Assembly (NCBI RefSeq): GCF_001270495.1
Contig: NZ_LGUR01000226.1
Span: 1-62,121, forward strand
DNA length: 62,121 nucleotides
Direction: 5' to 3'
From: Streptomyces viridochromogenes
Lineage (GTDB): Bacteria > Actinomycetota > Actinomycetes > Streptomycetales > Streptomycetaceae
Numbering within the stretch: the first letter of the stretch is position 1; each line of letters begins with the position of its first letter. The translations under genes and the position numbers were made by a program. The notes beneath the pieces were generated by a model. It saw only the letters and a program-made list of their open reading frames with translations, was not told the DNA's origin and ran no database searches. Of the stretch, positions 50,812-59,134 are shown one piece after another.

Positions 50812-51096
50812 TCAGCCAAAGACGTACTTGGCGGCGTTGTCGAGCCCATAGTCAATCACGGTCACCAGGCCGATCATGATGACGACGAAGATGATCACCA
50901 CGGTGGTGTACGTCGTCAGCTGGTTGCGCGTCGGCCAGACGACCTTGCGGAGCTCCGCGATGATCTGGCGGTAGAAAAGGGCGAGTCGCTTCAGCGGGCC
51001 CTTCTTGGCGCGCTTGCCACCCTTACGGGTCTTCTTGGACTCCGGCGCCTCGTCCTGGGCATCAGGCATGTCGATGGAGCCCACGGCGTCCGTCAC
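50812..51096 (-). CDS. secE: Preprotein translocase subunit SecE
   Basis: Clamp subunit of the Sec translocon with a single essential membrane segment. The 94-residue product has a basic N terminus ([18 protein letters not shown]), the amphipathic helix [17 protein letters not shown] with the family WPTR motif, and the membrane helix [23 protein letters not shown] start at 51096 with GAGGA upstream. It starts the secE-nusG unit. Confidence 0.96.
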   Translation of the reverse strand: MTDAVGSIDMPDAQDEAPESKKTRKGGKRAKKGPLKRLALFYRQIIAELRKVVWPTRNQLTTYTTVVIIFVVIMIGLVTVIDYGLDNAAKYVFG

Positions 51097-51204
51097 TCGT
51101 CCTCACCTGATTCCGGGTCGTGGCCGTGCCGCGCCCGGTTTGAGCCGCACGGCGGTGCATTGCTGTACGTACATGCGCACACATCCTGGCGAAGGTGTGT
51201 GTAG

Positions 51205-51277
51205 CAGGGCCGGAGGGACTTGAACCCCCAACCGCTGGTTTTGGAGACCAGTGCTCTACCAATTGAGCTACGACCCT
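51205..51277 (-). tRNA. tRNA-Trp (anticodon CCA)
   Basis: 73-nt cloverleaf on the minus strand. Acceptor AGGGTCG pairs with CGGCCCT including one G-T pair; D arm TAGCTCAATTGGTAGAGCA; anticodon stem CTGGT/ACCAG with loop CTCCAAA, anticodon CCA; T arm GGGGGTTCAAGTCCCTC. Discriminator G; CCA end not encoded. It lies directly upstream of secE, as in other actinobacteria. Confidence 0.96.
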
Positions 51278-51560
51278 TTGTATGTCCCCCAACGTACCGC
51301 ATCCGGACGGATGCACGGTGTGCACCCTGTGACTGCGGGCCGCTGAAGGCCAACGAGGTGAGAGTGTACGTGGTCCTGGGCGCGCCGTCGAACAGAAAGT
51401 GCCCGTGGGAGGGTTGGCCGACGAAAGATCGGCCGAAGAACAGCGGTCGCCGGGCGCAAGATCCGCTGGCCGTGGCCCGGATCCGCACGGTTGTTCAGCT
51501 GATGTTCAGTCTGTGAAACCCCCGTGCCGGGCGCGTTTCCTGTCTGAAACGATGGGCCCC

Positions 51561-52787
51561 ATGAGCGCTGCAACCCCTCCCACCGAGCGCCGGGTCTCCG
51601 CCCGAGTCGGCGCGATCTCCGAGTCCGCCACCCTCGCCGTGGACGCCAAGGCCAAGGCCCTCAAGGCCGCCGGGCGTCCGGTGATCGGCTTCGGCGCCGG
51701 TGAGCCCGACTTCCCGACCCCGGACTACATCGTCGAGGCCGCCATCGAGGCCTGCAAGAACCCGAAGTACCACCGGTACACCCCGGCCGGCGGTCTGCCC
51801 GAGCTGAAGGCCGCGATCGCCGCGAAGACGCTGCGTGATTCCGGCTACGAACCCGACGTCTCGCAGATCCTCGTCACCAACGGCGGTAAGCAGGCCATCT
51901 ACGAGGCCTTCGCCGCGATCCTCGACCCGGGCGACGAGGTCATCGTCCCGGCCCCGTACTGGACGACGTACCCGGAGTCGATCCGTCTCGCGGGCGGTGT
52001 CCCGGTCGAGATCGTCGCCGACGAGACGACCGGCTACCGCGTCTCGGTGGAGCAGCTGGAGGCGGCCCGTACGGAGAAGACGAAGGTCGTCCTCTTCGTG
52101 TCGCCGTCCAACCCGACCGGCGCCGTCTACAGCGAGGCCGAGACCGAGGCGATCGGCCGCTGGGCCGTCGAGCACGGCCTGTGGGTGATGACGGACGAGA
52201 TCTACGAGCACCTGGTCTACGGCGACGCGGTGTCCGTGTCGCTGCCCGCCGTCCTGCCCGAGCTGCGCGACAAGTGCATCGTGGTCAACGGTGTGGCCAA
52301 GACGTACGCCATGACGGGCTGGCGGGTCGGCTGGATCATCGGCCCGAAGGACGTGGTGAAGGCCGCGACCAACCTCCAGTCGCACGCGACGTCGAACGTC
52401 TCGAACGTGGCGCAGGTCGCCGCGCTCGCCGCCGTCTCCGGTGACCTGGACGCGGTCGCGAAGATGCGCGAGGCCTTCGACCGCCGCCGCAAGACGATCG
52501 TCCGGATGCTCAACGAGATCGACGGCGTGGTCTGCCCGGAGCCCGAGGGCGCCTTCTACGCGTACCCCTCGGTGAAGGCCCTCATCGGCAAGGAGATCCG
52601 CGGCAAGCGCCCCCAGGACTCGGTCGAGCTGGCCGCGCTCATCCTGGAGGAGGCCGAGGTCGCGGTCGTCCCGGGTGAGGCCTTCGGCACGCCGGGCTAT
52701 CTGCGACTGTCGTACGCGCTCGGTGACGAGGACCTCGTCGAGGGCGTGAGCCGCATCCAGAAGCTGCTGGCCGAGGCGCGGGACTGA
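51561..52787 (+). CDS. aspC: Pyridoxal-phosphate aspartate aminotransferase (class I)
   Basis: Transfers the amino group of aspartate (or a related amino acid) to 2-oxoglutarate. The 408-residue product has the type I fold: [35 protein letters not shown], the PLP-stacking [21 protein letters not shown] and [11 protein letters not shown]. The PLP lysine is in [15 protein letters not shown] and the carboxylate-binding Arg in [10 protein letters not shown]. The ATG at 51561 matches the family. It is divergent from tRNA-Trp and ends in a strong terminator. Substrate range beyond aspartate cannot be read from sequence. Confidence 0.93.
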   Translation: MSAATPPTERRVSARVGAISESATLAVDAKAKALKAAGRPVIGFGAGEPDFPTPDYIVEAAIEACKNPKYHRYTPAGGLPELKAAIAAKTLRDSGYEPDVSQILVTNGGKQAIYEAFAAILDPGDEVIVPAPYWTTYPESIRLAGGVPVEIVADETTGYRVSVEQLEAARTEKTKVVLFVSPSNPTGAVYSEAETEAIGRWAVEHGLWVMTDEIYEHLVYGDAVSVSLPAVLPELRDKCIVVNGVAKTYAMTGWRVGWIIGPKDVVKAATNLQSHATSNVSNVAQVAALAAVSGDLDAVAKMREAFDRRRKTIVRMLNEIDGVVCPEPEGAFYAYPSVKALIGKEIRGKRPQDSVELAALILEEAEVAVVPGEAFGTPGYLRLSYALGDEDLVEGVSRIQKLLAEARD

Positions 52788-52804
52788 CGGTTCCGCATCG
52801 GCCC

Positions 52805-52843
52805 GGGGCACATACCGAGTTTGGTATGTGCCCCGTTTGTTTG
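52805..52843 (+). terminator. Intrinsic terminator of the aminotransferase gene
   Basis: Perfect 12-bp stem GGGGCACATACC (52805-52816) and GGTATGTGCCCC (52823-52834) with a 6-nt loop, followed by GTTTGTTTG. The best classical rho-independent terminator in the window; it starts 18 nt past the stop codon. Confidence 0.93.
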
Positions 52844-52909
52844 TGCGAGCAAGACCACTAATGGCGAAAGCGCTACCGGGACGGCGGACACGTACGGCAG
52901 GATCCTGGA

Positions 52910-53947
52910 ATGGAGCGTGTACGTGATGTCTCTGAACTGCCGAAAGCCCATCTGCACCTGCACTTCACCGGGTCGATGCGGCCTACGACCCTGCTGGAAC
53001 TGGCCGACAAATACGGCGTACGTCTGCCCGAGGCGCTGACCGACGCGCTGACCAGCGGGGAGCCGCCGAAGCTGCGGGCGACGGACGAGCGGGGCTGGTT
53101 CCGCTTCCAGCGCCTGTATGACGCGGCGCGCTCGTGCCTACGGCAGCCGGAGGACATCCAGCGCCTGGTCAGGGAGGCCGCGGAGGAGGATCTGAACGAC
53201 GGCTCGGGCTGGCTGGAGATCCAGGTCGACCCGACGTCGTACGCGCCCCGGCTGGGCGGACTGATCCCGGCGCTGGAGGTCATCCTGGACGCGGTGGAGA
53301 CGGCGTCGCGGGACACCGGGCTCGGGATGCGTGTCCTGGTCGCCGCGAACCGTATGAAGCACCCTCTGGACGCCCGCACGCTGGCGCGTCTGGCGGTGCG
53401 GTACGCCGACCGGGGCGTGGTCGGCTTCGGGTTGTCGAACGACGAACGCCGGGGCATGGCGCGCGACTTCGACCGCGCCTTCCACATCGCCAGTGAGGGT
53501 GGCCTGCTGTCGGCCCCGCACGGTGGCGAGCTGACCGGTCCGTCCTCGGTCCGTGACTGCCTGGACGACCTGGACGCGAACCGGATCGGCCACGGGGTGC
53601 GGGCGGCCGAGGATCCGCGGCTGCTGAAGCGCCTCGCCGACAGGGGCGTCACATGCGAGGTGTGCCCCGCCTCGAACGTCGCCCTCGGCGTCTACGAGAA
53701 GCCCGAGGACGTCCCGCTGCGGACGCTGTACGACGCCGGCGTCCCGATGGCCCTGGGCGCCGACGACCCCCTGCTCTTCGGCTCGCGTCTGGCCGCCCAG
53801 TACGACATCGCCCGCCACCACCACGCCTTCACGGACGAGGAGCTGGCGGAGCTGGCCCGGCAGTCGGTGCGGGGGTCCGCGGCTCCGGAGGAGACGAAGG
53901 CGAAGCTGCTGGCAGGGGTGGAGGACTGGCTCGCCCTGCCCGCGTAG
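52910..53947 (+). CDS. Adenosine deaminase family protein
   Basis: A 345-residue TIM-barrel metal-dependent deaminase. Metal ligands and catalytic residues are present: HLH in KAHLHLHFTGSMRP, HGGE (His and catalytic Glu), DANRIGHGVRAAED, CEVCPASNVALGVY and GADDPLLFG. The N-terminal motif differs from the canonical HVHLDG of adenosine deaminases: the Asp that contacts the ribose is Thr here. Adenosine is the default substrate, but a related nucleoside such as an aminofutalosine-type compound is possible. It follows the terminator of the aminotransferase gene. Confidence 0.85.
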   Translation: MERVRDVSELPKAHLHLHFTGSMRPTTLLELADKYGVRLPEALTDALTSGEPPKLRATDERGWFRFQRLYDAARSCLRQPEDIQRLVREAAEEDLNDGSGWLEIQVDPTSYAPRLGGLIPALEVILDAVETASRDTGLGMRVLVAANRMKHPLDARTLARLAVRYADRGVVGFGLSNDERRGMARDFDRAFHIASEGGLLSAPHGGELTGPSSVRDCLDDLDANRIGHGVRAAEDPRLLKRLADRGVTCEVCPASNVALGVYEKPEDVPLRTLYDAGVPMALGADDPLLFGSRLAAQYDIARHHHAFTDEELAELARQSVRGSAAPEETKAKLLAGVEDWLALPA

Positions 53948-53990
53948 CCCGCAGGGTGTGCCTGATGCGCCGGATGCGCCCTGGCTCGGC

Positions 53991-54587
53991 TCAGTCGGCG
54001 ATGCCGGCCAGCAGCGTGCGGGCCAGCCGGGCGGCGAACTCGTCCACCGGCGGACGTACGGCCTCCTTTGTGGCGTCGTAGGCGAACGCCCGCTGCGCGC
54101 AGGCGCCCATCAGCAGCGACGCGGCCGCGAACGTGTCCGCGTCCGTGCTGACCCTCCCCAGTTCCTGCTCGGCCCGCAGATAGGTGTCGAGTTCCTGGAT
54201 CGGCACGTGCGGGCCCACCCCCATCTGCCGTACGGCGTCGTCATGGCGCCGCTTGAGGTCGGTCTGGGCGTAGAGGGACGCGGCGATCGGGAAGCTCTGT
54301 TCGTAGAACAGGGCCGCCTGGCGGGCGATCTCGGTGAGGTTCTCCGTGAGCGCGTGCCGCCCTGGCTCGGCGGCGAGGCTGCTGAGCAGGGGGCGGAGCG
54401 GGGGCAGCCGCTCGGTGAGCACGCTGATGAACAGCTCTTCCTTGCTGTCGAAGTGCTTGTACAGCGCTGCCTCGGAACACCCTGCCGCCCGTGCGATCTC
54501 CTTCGTCGTGGCCCGCGCCAGCCCGACCGTGCGCATCAACTCGTGTGCGGCGTCGAGGAGTCGGACGCGGGTCGGCTTGTTCTCCAT
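53991..54587 (-). CDS. TetR-family transcriptional regulator
   Basis: A 198-residue repressor-type protein. The N-terminal HTH reads ATTKEIARAAGCSEAALYKH followed by FDSKEELFISVL; the C-terminal two thirds is a ligand-binding helical domain. It is divergent from the reductase gene at 54693, and the gap between them holds two palindromes of the same design (54616-54664), so it very likely represses both itself and the reductase. The inducer is unknown. Confidence 0.93.
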   Translation of the reverse strand: MENKPTRVRLLDAAHELMRTVGLARATTKEIARAAGCSEAALYKHFDSKEELFISVLTERLPPLRPLLSSLAAEPGRHALTENLTEIARQAALFYEQSFPIAASLYAQTDLKRRHDDAVRQMGVGPHVPIQELDTYLRAEQELGRVSTDADTFAAASLLMGACAQRAFAYDATKEAVRPPVDEFAARLARTLLAGIAD

Positions 54588-54609
54588 GAGATGTCCAATC
54601 GCCCTTGAC

Positions 54610-54669
54610 GGGTGGGTGAGTGCTTACTCACTCTAGTAGGAGCAGAGGTGAGTGAATACTCACCCACCC
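54610..54669. promoter_or_regulatory. Paired TetR operators
   Basis: Two palindromes, GTGAGT-N4-ACTCAC at 54616-54631 and GGTGAGT-N4-ACTCACC at 54647-54664, with centres 32 bp apart (three helical turns). In addition GGGTGGGTGAGT at 54610-54621 is a perfect inverted copy of ACTCACCCACCC at 54658-54669, so the whole 60-bp block is a large dyad. It fills the gap between the divergent TetR and reductase genes. The sequence between the palindromes (CTCTAGTAGGAGCAG) would contain core promoter parts. Confidence 0.85.
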
Positions 54670-54692
54670 GCGACTCGTCCTCGGGAGACCCC

Positions 54693-55325
54693 ATGAAACT
54701 CACTGTCTTCGGTGCCACCGGCGGCACCGGCCAGGAGATCGTCCGTCAGGCGCTGGACGCGGGGCACCAGGTCACGGCAGTGGTGCGTGATCCGGCACGG
54801 TTCACCATGGCCGGTGAGCGGCTGGAGGTGTTCCGCGCGGACCTGACGGACGCGCAGGCCCTGCGCCCCGCAGTCGCCGGGCGGGACGCGGTGCTGTCAG
54901 GGCTCGGTGCGCGCAGCCGCAAGGACGCCGGGATCGCGGCGCGGCTGACGCGTACGGTGCTTGGCGCCGTCGAGTCCGAGGGCGTGCGGCGACTGGTCGT
55001 GGTGAGCGCGGCGCCGGTCGGCCCCGCGCCGGAGGGCGACGGGTTCCTCGACCGCGCCGTGCGCGGCATCGTCTCGGCGGTCCTGAAGGACATCTACGCC
55101 GACCTGCGGGAGATGGAGGCCGAGCTGGCTCGCAGTGCCACGGACTGGACGGTCGTACGGCCGCCGCGGCTTCAGGACAAGCCGCTCACCGGGACGTACC
55201 GGAAGGTGCTGGGCGGCTTTCCGTGCGCGGGGCGCTTCCTGGCGCGCGCCGACGTGGCCCACGCCATGCTGGCCACGCTCGGCGACCGGGCCACGGTGAA
55301 GCAGGGCGTGGGCGTGGCCTACTGA
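54693..55325 (+). CDS. NAD(P)H-binding atypical short-chain dehydrogenase
   Basis: A 210-residue NmrA/NAD(P)-binding-10 type protein: MKLTVFGATGGTGQEIVRQA gives the Rossmann Gly motif, then GRDAVLSGLGARS, RRLVVVSAAPVG and WTVVRPPRLQDKPLTG in place of the classical YxxxK. Substrate unknown; such proteins reduce quinones or flavins or sense NADPH. The ATG at 54693 has GGGAG upstream. Under likely control of the divergent TetR gene. Confidence 0.85.
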   Translation: MKLTVFGATGGTGQEIVRQALDAGHQVTAVVRDPARFTMAGERLEVFRADLTDAQALRPAVAGRDAVLSGLGARSRKDAGIAARLTRTVLGAVESEGVRRLVVVSAAPVGPAPEGDGFLDRAVRGIVSAVLKDIYADLREMEAELARSATDWTVVRPPRLQDKPLTGTYRKVLGGFPCAGRFLARADVAHAMLATLGDRATVKQGVGVAY

Positions 55326-55343
55326 GCGTCTCGCCGCGCCGCG

Positions 55344-56399
55344 CTACAGGCTGACGCCGACCGTCACCGGCTCGTTGACCAGCGTGATGCCGAAGGCCTC
55401 GCGGACGCCTGCGACGACCTCGCGGGCGAGGCCCAGGAGGTCCTCGGTGGTCGCTCCGCCGCGGTTGGTGAGGGCGAGGGTGTGCTTGGTGGAGATCCGG
55501 GCGGGGCCGGTGCCGTAGCCCTTGGTGAAGCCCGCCTTGTCGATGAGCCAGGCCGCGGAGGTCTTGGTGTGCCCCTCCCCCGCCGGGTACGCGGGCGGCT
55601 CCACGCCGTCGCCGAGGTGCTCGCGCACACGTGCGTGGAACGCTGTGAACTGCTGGTCGGTGAGGATCGGATTGGTGAAGAAGGAGCCGGCCGACCAGGT
55701 GTCGTGGTCCTCGGGGTCCAGGACCATGCCCTTCCCCGTACGCAGCTTCAGCACCGTCTCGCGAGCGGCGGTCAGGGGGACGCGGTCGCCGGGTTCGACG
55801 CCGAGGGCGCGGGCCGTCTCGGCGTACTTGATGGGGGCGGAGAGTCCGTCGGCGTCCTCCAGCCGGAAACGGACGCGCAGGACGACGTAGCGGTCGGGGT
55901 CGGCCTTGAAGCGGCTGCGGCGGTAGGAGAAGGCACAGTCGGCGTTCGGGACGACGACGGTCTCGCCGGCGTGGCGGTCGTACGCGATCACCTCGGTGAT
56001 CGTCGAGGAGACCTCCTGGCCGTACGCACCCACGTTCTGGATCGGCGTGGCGCCCGCGGAGCCGGGGATTCCGGCGAGGCACTCGACCCCGGCGAGGCCC
56101 GCTTCCACGGTCCGGGCGACGGCGTCGGTCCACACCTCGCCGGCTGCCAGTTCGAGCGTCGTGCCGTCCAGCTCGAAGCCCTTCGTGGCGATGACGAGCG
56201 CGGTTCCCGCGAAGCCCTTGTCCCCGATGACCAGGTTCGATCCGCCGCCGATGAGCAGCAACGGGGTCCCGTTGGCGTCCGCCTCCCGCACGACGTCGAT
56301 GACCTCGGCGTCGGTGGTGGCGGTGACCAGGCGGGTGGCGGGGCCGCCCAGCCGGAAGGTGGTCAGGGGGGCGAGGGGGGCGTCGTGGAGTTCCTGCAC
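55344..56399 (-). CDS. murB: UDP-N-acetylenolpyruvoylglucosamine reductase
   Basis: FAD enzyme that reduces UDP-GlcNAc-enolpyruvate to UDP-MurNAc in peptidoglycan synthesis. The 351-residue product has the FAD-binding LLLIGGGSNLVIGDKGF, GLAGVECLAGIPGSAGATPI, AFSYRRSRFK and the catalytic Ser in AGSFFTNPI. Start at GTG 56399 (QELHDAPLAPLTTFRLGG) by family match; the longer open frame reads through a terminator hairpin. Convergent with the reductase gene, 18 nt between stops. Confidence 0.95.
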   Translation of the reverse strand: MQELHDAPLAPLTTFRLGGPATRLVTATTDAEVIDVVREADANGTPLLLIGGGSNLVIGDKGFAGTALVIATKGFELDGTTLELAAGEVWTDAVARTVEAGLAGVECLAGIPGSAGATPIQNVGAYGQEVSSTITEVIAYDRHAGETVVVPNADCAFSYRRSRFKADPDRYVVLRVRFRLEDADGLSAPIKYAETARALGVEPGDRVPLTAARETVLKLRTGKGMVLDPEDHDTWSAGSFFTNPILTDQQFTAFHARVREHLGDGVEPPAYPAGEGHTKTSAAWLIDKAGFTKGYGTGPARISTKHTLALTNRGGATTEDLLGLAREVVAGVREAFGITLVNEPVTVGVSL

Positions 56400-56427
56400 G
56401 GGCTCAAGACTACGAGACGGCACTGAC

Positions 56428-56458
56428 AGCCCCGGCACCCATGCGGAGCGCCGGGGCT
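56428..56458 (-). terminator. Hairpin between the DUF3291-like gene and murB
   Basis: AGCCCCGGC at 56428-56436 pairs with GCCGGGGCT at 56450-56458, 13-nt loop. It lies 27 nt after the stop of the DUF3291-like gene and 29 nt before murB on the minus strand. Confidence 0.7.
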
Positions 56459-56485
56459 CATGCGCGCACCACGCGCGCGTGCGGT

Positions 56486-56866
56486 TCACGTCAGACGCCG
56501 GAACGCCTCCGTCCAGTCGAGCGGAAGTTCGTCGCTCGACGCCTGCCAGGTGGCGAACTTCGCGTCCCGCATCTGCGCGGACAGGCCCTGCGACGTCGGG
56601 GCATGGACGCCCGCGCGGGCGAAGGCCTTGAGCGCCGCGGGCGACTCCCAGGCGGACAGCGTCCAGAAGGTCCGCTTGAACGGCTCGGCCTTCAAGGAGG
56701 CCCCGTACGCTCCGGGCGCCCGGCTCACCTGCCGCCAGACACCCGGCGTGCGGGCGAGGAAGCGGAGCGCTCCCCAGAAGGTGCGGGTCTCGAAGCGTGA
56801 GGCGAAGACGTGCACCTCAGTGTGGCGGGGCGCGGGGTTCGGCACGGTCCAGGGAAGGGTGGGCAT
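56486..56866 (-). CDS. DUF3291-like / monooxygenase-type small protein
   Basis: A 126-residue cytoplasmic protein: MPTLPWTVPNPAPRHTEVHV, FLARTPGVWRQVSRAPGAYG, FKRTFWTLSAWESPAALKAF and a Trp-rich end. This looks like the ferredoxin-like antibiotic-monooxygenase/DUF3291 superfamily, often of unknown substrate. It lies 35 nt after the exporter gene on the same strand and is probably in the same TetR-controlled unit. Confidence 0.7.
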   Translation of the reverse strand: MPTLPWTVPNPAPRHTEVHVFASRFETRTFWGALRFLARTPGVWRQVSRAPGAYGASLKAEPFKRTFWTLSAWESPAALKAFARAGVHAPTSQGLSAQMRDAKFATWQASSDELPLDWTEAFRRLT

Positions 56867-56901
56867 GACTGCTCCTCATGGTCGGGGTGCTGTCGGGAAG
56901 G

Positions 56902-58356
56902 TCAGCGGGAGGCCGACTCCACCACGGGCTCCAGCACGGGCTCCTGCACCCGCTCGGTCGGGCTCACGGCGCTGCCGCCCCGCCGCCGGCCCGGGATCAG
57001 CAAGGCAGCGACTCCGGCGAGAGCCACCACCGCCGCCCCGGTGACCAGCGCGGGCCGCAGGCCGTCGACGAAGGTCTGGCCGGTCTCGTAACCCCCCTGC
57101 GCGGAGAAGATCGACGCCATGACGGCTATGCCGAGTGCCCCACCCACCTCACGCAGCGCGTTGTTGGCGCCGGAGGCGATGCCCTGTTCCGAGGCGCGGA
57201 CGCTGGACATGACCAGGTTGGCCGCCGGCGCGAAGAACAGGGCCATGCCGACGCCGCTGATGATCAGGCCCGGCAGCTGGGCGGCGTAGGAGGCGTCGAC
57301 AGTGACCACGGAGGCCATGTAGGCGAGACCGGCGGCCTGGAAGAACAGGCCGGTGGCGACGACGGGCCGGCCGCCGATCCGGTCGGAGAGGATGCCGGCG
57401 ATCGGCGCGACCAGCATCGGCATGCCGGTCCACGGCAGCATCCGCAGCCCCGCCTCGGTCGGGGAGTAGCCGAGCACGCCCTGCATGTACTGGCTGAGCA
57501 GGAAGATCGACCCGAACATGCCGAGGAACATCAGCAGGCTCGCGGCGTTGATCCCGGAGAACGCCCGGGATCGGAACAGCCGCATCGGCAGCATCGCGTT
57601 CTTGGCGCGGGTGCTGTAGAGGACGAACCCCACGAGCAGCGCCCCTCCGGCGAACAGGCCGGTCAGAACCAGCGGGCCGGTCCAGCCGTCGGCGGGCCCG
57701 CGCACCAGGCCGTACACGATCCCGAACAGTCCGCCGCTGGCGAGCAGGGTGCCGGGGACGTCGAGTGCGGAGCCGGTGCCGTACGACTCGGTCAGGCGCA
57801 GTCGGGCCGGCGGCAGCAGGGCCAGGCCCAGCGGAACGTTCAGCCAGAAGATCCACTGCCAGGAGATGTGCTCGGTGAGGCTGCCGCCGATGAGCGGCCC
57901 GGACGCGACCGCGAGCCCGTTGACGGCACCCCAGATGCCGTACGCCATCCCGCGCTTGGCCGCAGGAACGGCCGCGGTCAGCAGGGTCAGCGTCAGCGGC
58001 ATCATGATCGCCGCGCCGACCCCCTGCACCGCGCGGGCGGCGATGAGGGAGTCGAGACCGGGCGCGAGGGCCGCGGCGGCGGACGCGCCGGTGAAGATCG
58101 CGATGCCGACGAGGAAGAGCCGACGGCGGCCGAAGCGGTCGCCGAGCGCGGCACCGAACATCAGCAGGACGGCGAAGGTGAGTGTGTACGCACTCACCGT
58201 CCACTCCAGGTCGGGCAGCGAGCCGCCCAGGTCCTCGCGGATGGAGGGCAGTGCGGTGGTGACGACGAGATTGTCGAGTGCCGCCATGAATCCGGCGACG
58301 CTGGTGATGACCAGGGCCCAGACGACTCCCGTGCGACGTGCGGTCTGCTCTGACAT
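56902..58356 (-). CDS. MFS drug exporter, DHA2 family (14 TM)
   Basis: A 484-residue major facilitator of the EmrB/QacA type with about 14 membrane segments. Motifs: DNLVVTTALPSIREDLGG in TM1, GDRFGRRRLFLVGIA (motif A), GLAVASGPLIGGSLTEHISW (motif C, antiporter). Expected to export a drug or metabolite using the proton gradient. The gene follows a TetR gene on the same strand, with a palindrome (58388-58405) just upstream of its start. The substrate cannot be read. Confidence 0.93.
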   Translation of the reverse strand: MSEQTARRTGVVWALVITSVAGFMAALDNLVVTTALPSIREDLGGSLPDLEWTVSAYTLTFAVLLMFGAALGDRFGRRRLFLVGIAIFTGASAAAALAPGLDSLIAARAVQGVGAAIMMPLTLTLLTAAVPAAKRGMAYGIWGAVNGLAVASGPLIGGSLTEHISWQWIFWLNVPLGLALLPPARLRLTESYGTGSALDVPGTLLASGGLFGIVYGLVRGPADGWTGPLVLTGLFAGGALLVGFVLYSTRAKNAMLPMRLFRSRAFSGINAASLLMFLGMFGSIFLLSQYMQGVLGYSPTEAGLRMLPWTGMPMLVAPIAGILSDRIGGRPVVATGLFFQAAGLAYMASVVTVDASYAAQLPGLIISGVGMALFFAPAANLVMSSVRASEQGIASGANNALREVGGALGIAVMASIFSAQGGYETGQTFVDGLRPALVTGAAVVALAGVAALLIPGRRRGGSAVSPTERVQEPVLEPVVESASR

Positions 58357-58387
58357 CGCTCCCCCAGAGAGTGATCACTTCCGATGA

Positions 58388-58405
58388 TTAGTTATTGATA
58401 ACTAA
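58388..58405. promoter_or_regulatory. TetR operator upstream of the MFS exporter
   Basis: Perfect palindrome TTAGTTAT (58388-58395), TG, ATAACTAA (58398-58405), very AT-rich for this genome and 32 nt upstream of the exporter start. The half-site shares TTAGT with the palindrome before the TetR gene itself (59030-59053). Confidence 0.8.
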
Positions 58406-58453
58406 CTTTCATGGGCGTGAAAAGGCGGCCACTCGCCCCTGTTCCTGAGACTC

Positions 58454-59023
58454 CTACGCCTCCAGCCGACCCTTGAGCCGGGCCGACGGATACATGCCCT
58501 GCCAGACCCGGTGCTCAGGAGGGAAGCCCATGGCCATCAGGCAGTTGATGAGCATCCCGAACGCCAGGAAGGTCGTCGTCTCGCTCTCGTCGGCACCCAG
58601 CGGCAGATGGACGGTGTCCCAGAGCCGCATCCAGCCGGCGCGCACCGCCTCGCCGAACTCGTGGTCGCCCTCCTGCTCGGCGGCCGCCACGGCGAGGTAC
58701 ATCTGCATCTGCATCATCAGCCGCTCGGGCTGTTCGGTCATGGCCTTCGTGTACGCGTTGGCCATGGCATGCAGGGCCTCTTCACCCTCCAGCCCCTCGG
58801 CGGCCTCCGCGAACATCCGGATGGTGTCCTCCACGCAGCGTTCCGCCGCCGCCAGGAAGATGGCCTTCTTGCTCGGGAAGAGCCGGAAGAGGTACGGCTG
58901 CGAGACACCGACCCGCTTGGCGATCGCATCGGTCGACGTGCCGTAGTAGCCACCGCGAGCGAACTCCTTCGTCGCCGCGCGAATGACACTCTCGCGCCTC
59001 TCCTCTGCGCTCATCCTGACCAT
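58454..59023 (-). CDS. TetR-family transcriptional regulator of the MFS exporter
   Basis: A 189-residue regulator with HTH STDAIAKRVGVSQPYLFRLF followed by PSKKAIFLAAAERC. The C-terminal domain is Met-rich near residues 100-110 (RLMMQMQMYLAVAAAEQEGD), typical of multidrug-responsive members. The ATG at 59023 has no ribosome site; the in-frame ATG at 59014 has a weak one, so the start is uncertain or the mRNA is leaderless. It lies upstream of the exporter and is flanked by matching palindromes, which implies autorepression. Confidence 0.9.
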   Translation of the reverse strand: MVRMSAEERRESVIRAATKEFARGGYYGTSTDAIAKRVGVSQPYLFRLFPSKKAIFLAAAERCVEDTIRMFAEAAEGLEGEEALHAMANAYTKAMTEQPERLMMQMQMYLAVAAAEQEGDHEFGEAVRAGWMRLWDTVHLPLGADESETTTFLAFGMLINCLMAMGFPPEHRVWQGMYPSARLKGRLEA

Positions 59024-59029
59024 GCAAGT

Positions 59030-59053
59030 AAGTTAGTACTCAATCACTAACTT
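59030..59053. promoter_or_regulatory. TetR autoregulatory operator
   Basis: AAGTTAGT (59030-59037), 8-nt spacer, ACTAACTT (59046-59053), immediately upstream of the TetR start. The half-site matches that of the palindrome before the MFS gene (TTAGT/ACTAA), although the spacing differs. Confidence 0.65.
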
Positions 59054-59078
59054 GTTCAAGGGGAAGCCCCGAACATAC

Positions 59079-59113
59079 GTAAGGGGCGCCCCGCCATGGA
59101 GAACGCCCCTTAC
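59079..59113 (-). terminator. Terminator downstream of the HadB-like gene
   Basis: Perfect 10-bp stem GTAAGGGGCG (59079-59088) and CGCCCCTTAC (59104-59113), 15-nt loop, 21 nt after the dehydratase stop on the minus strand. It insulates the TetR/MFS unit from the dehydratase genes. Confidence 0.8.
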
Positions 59114-59134
59114 CTCACGGCACGCGCGTGCCGC

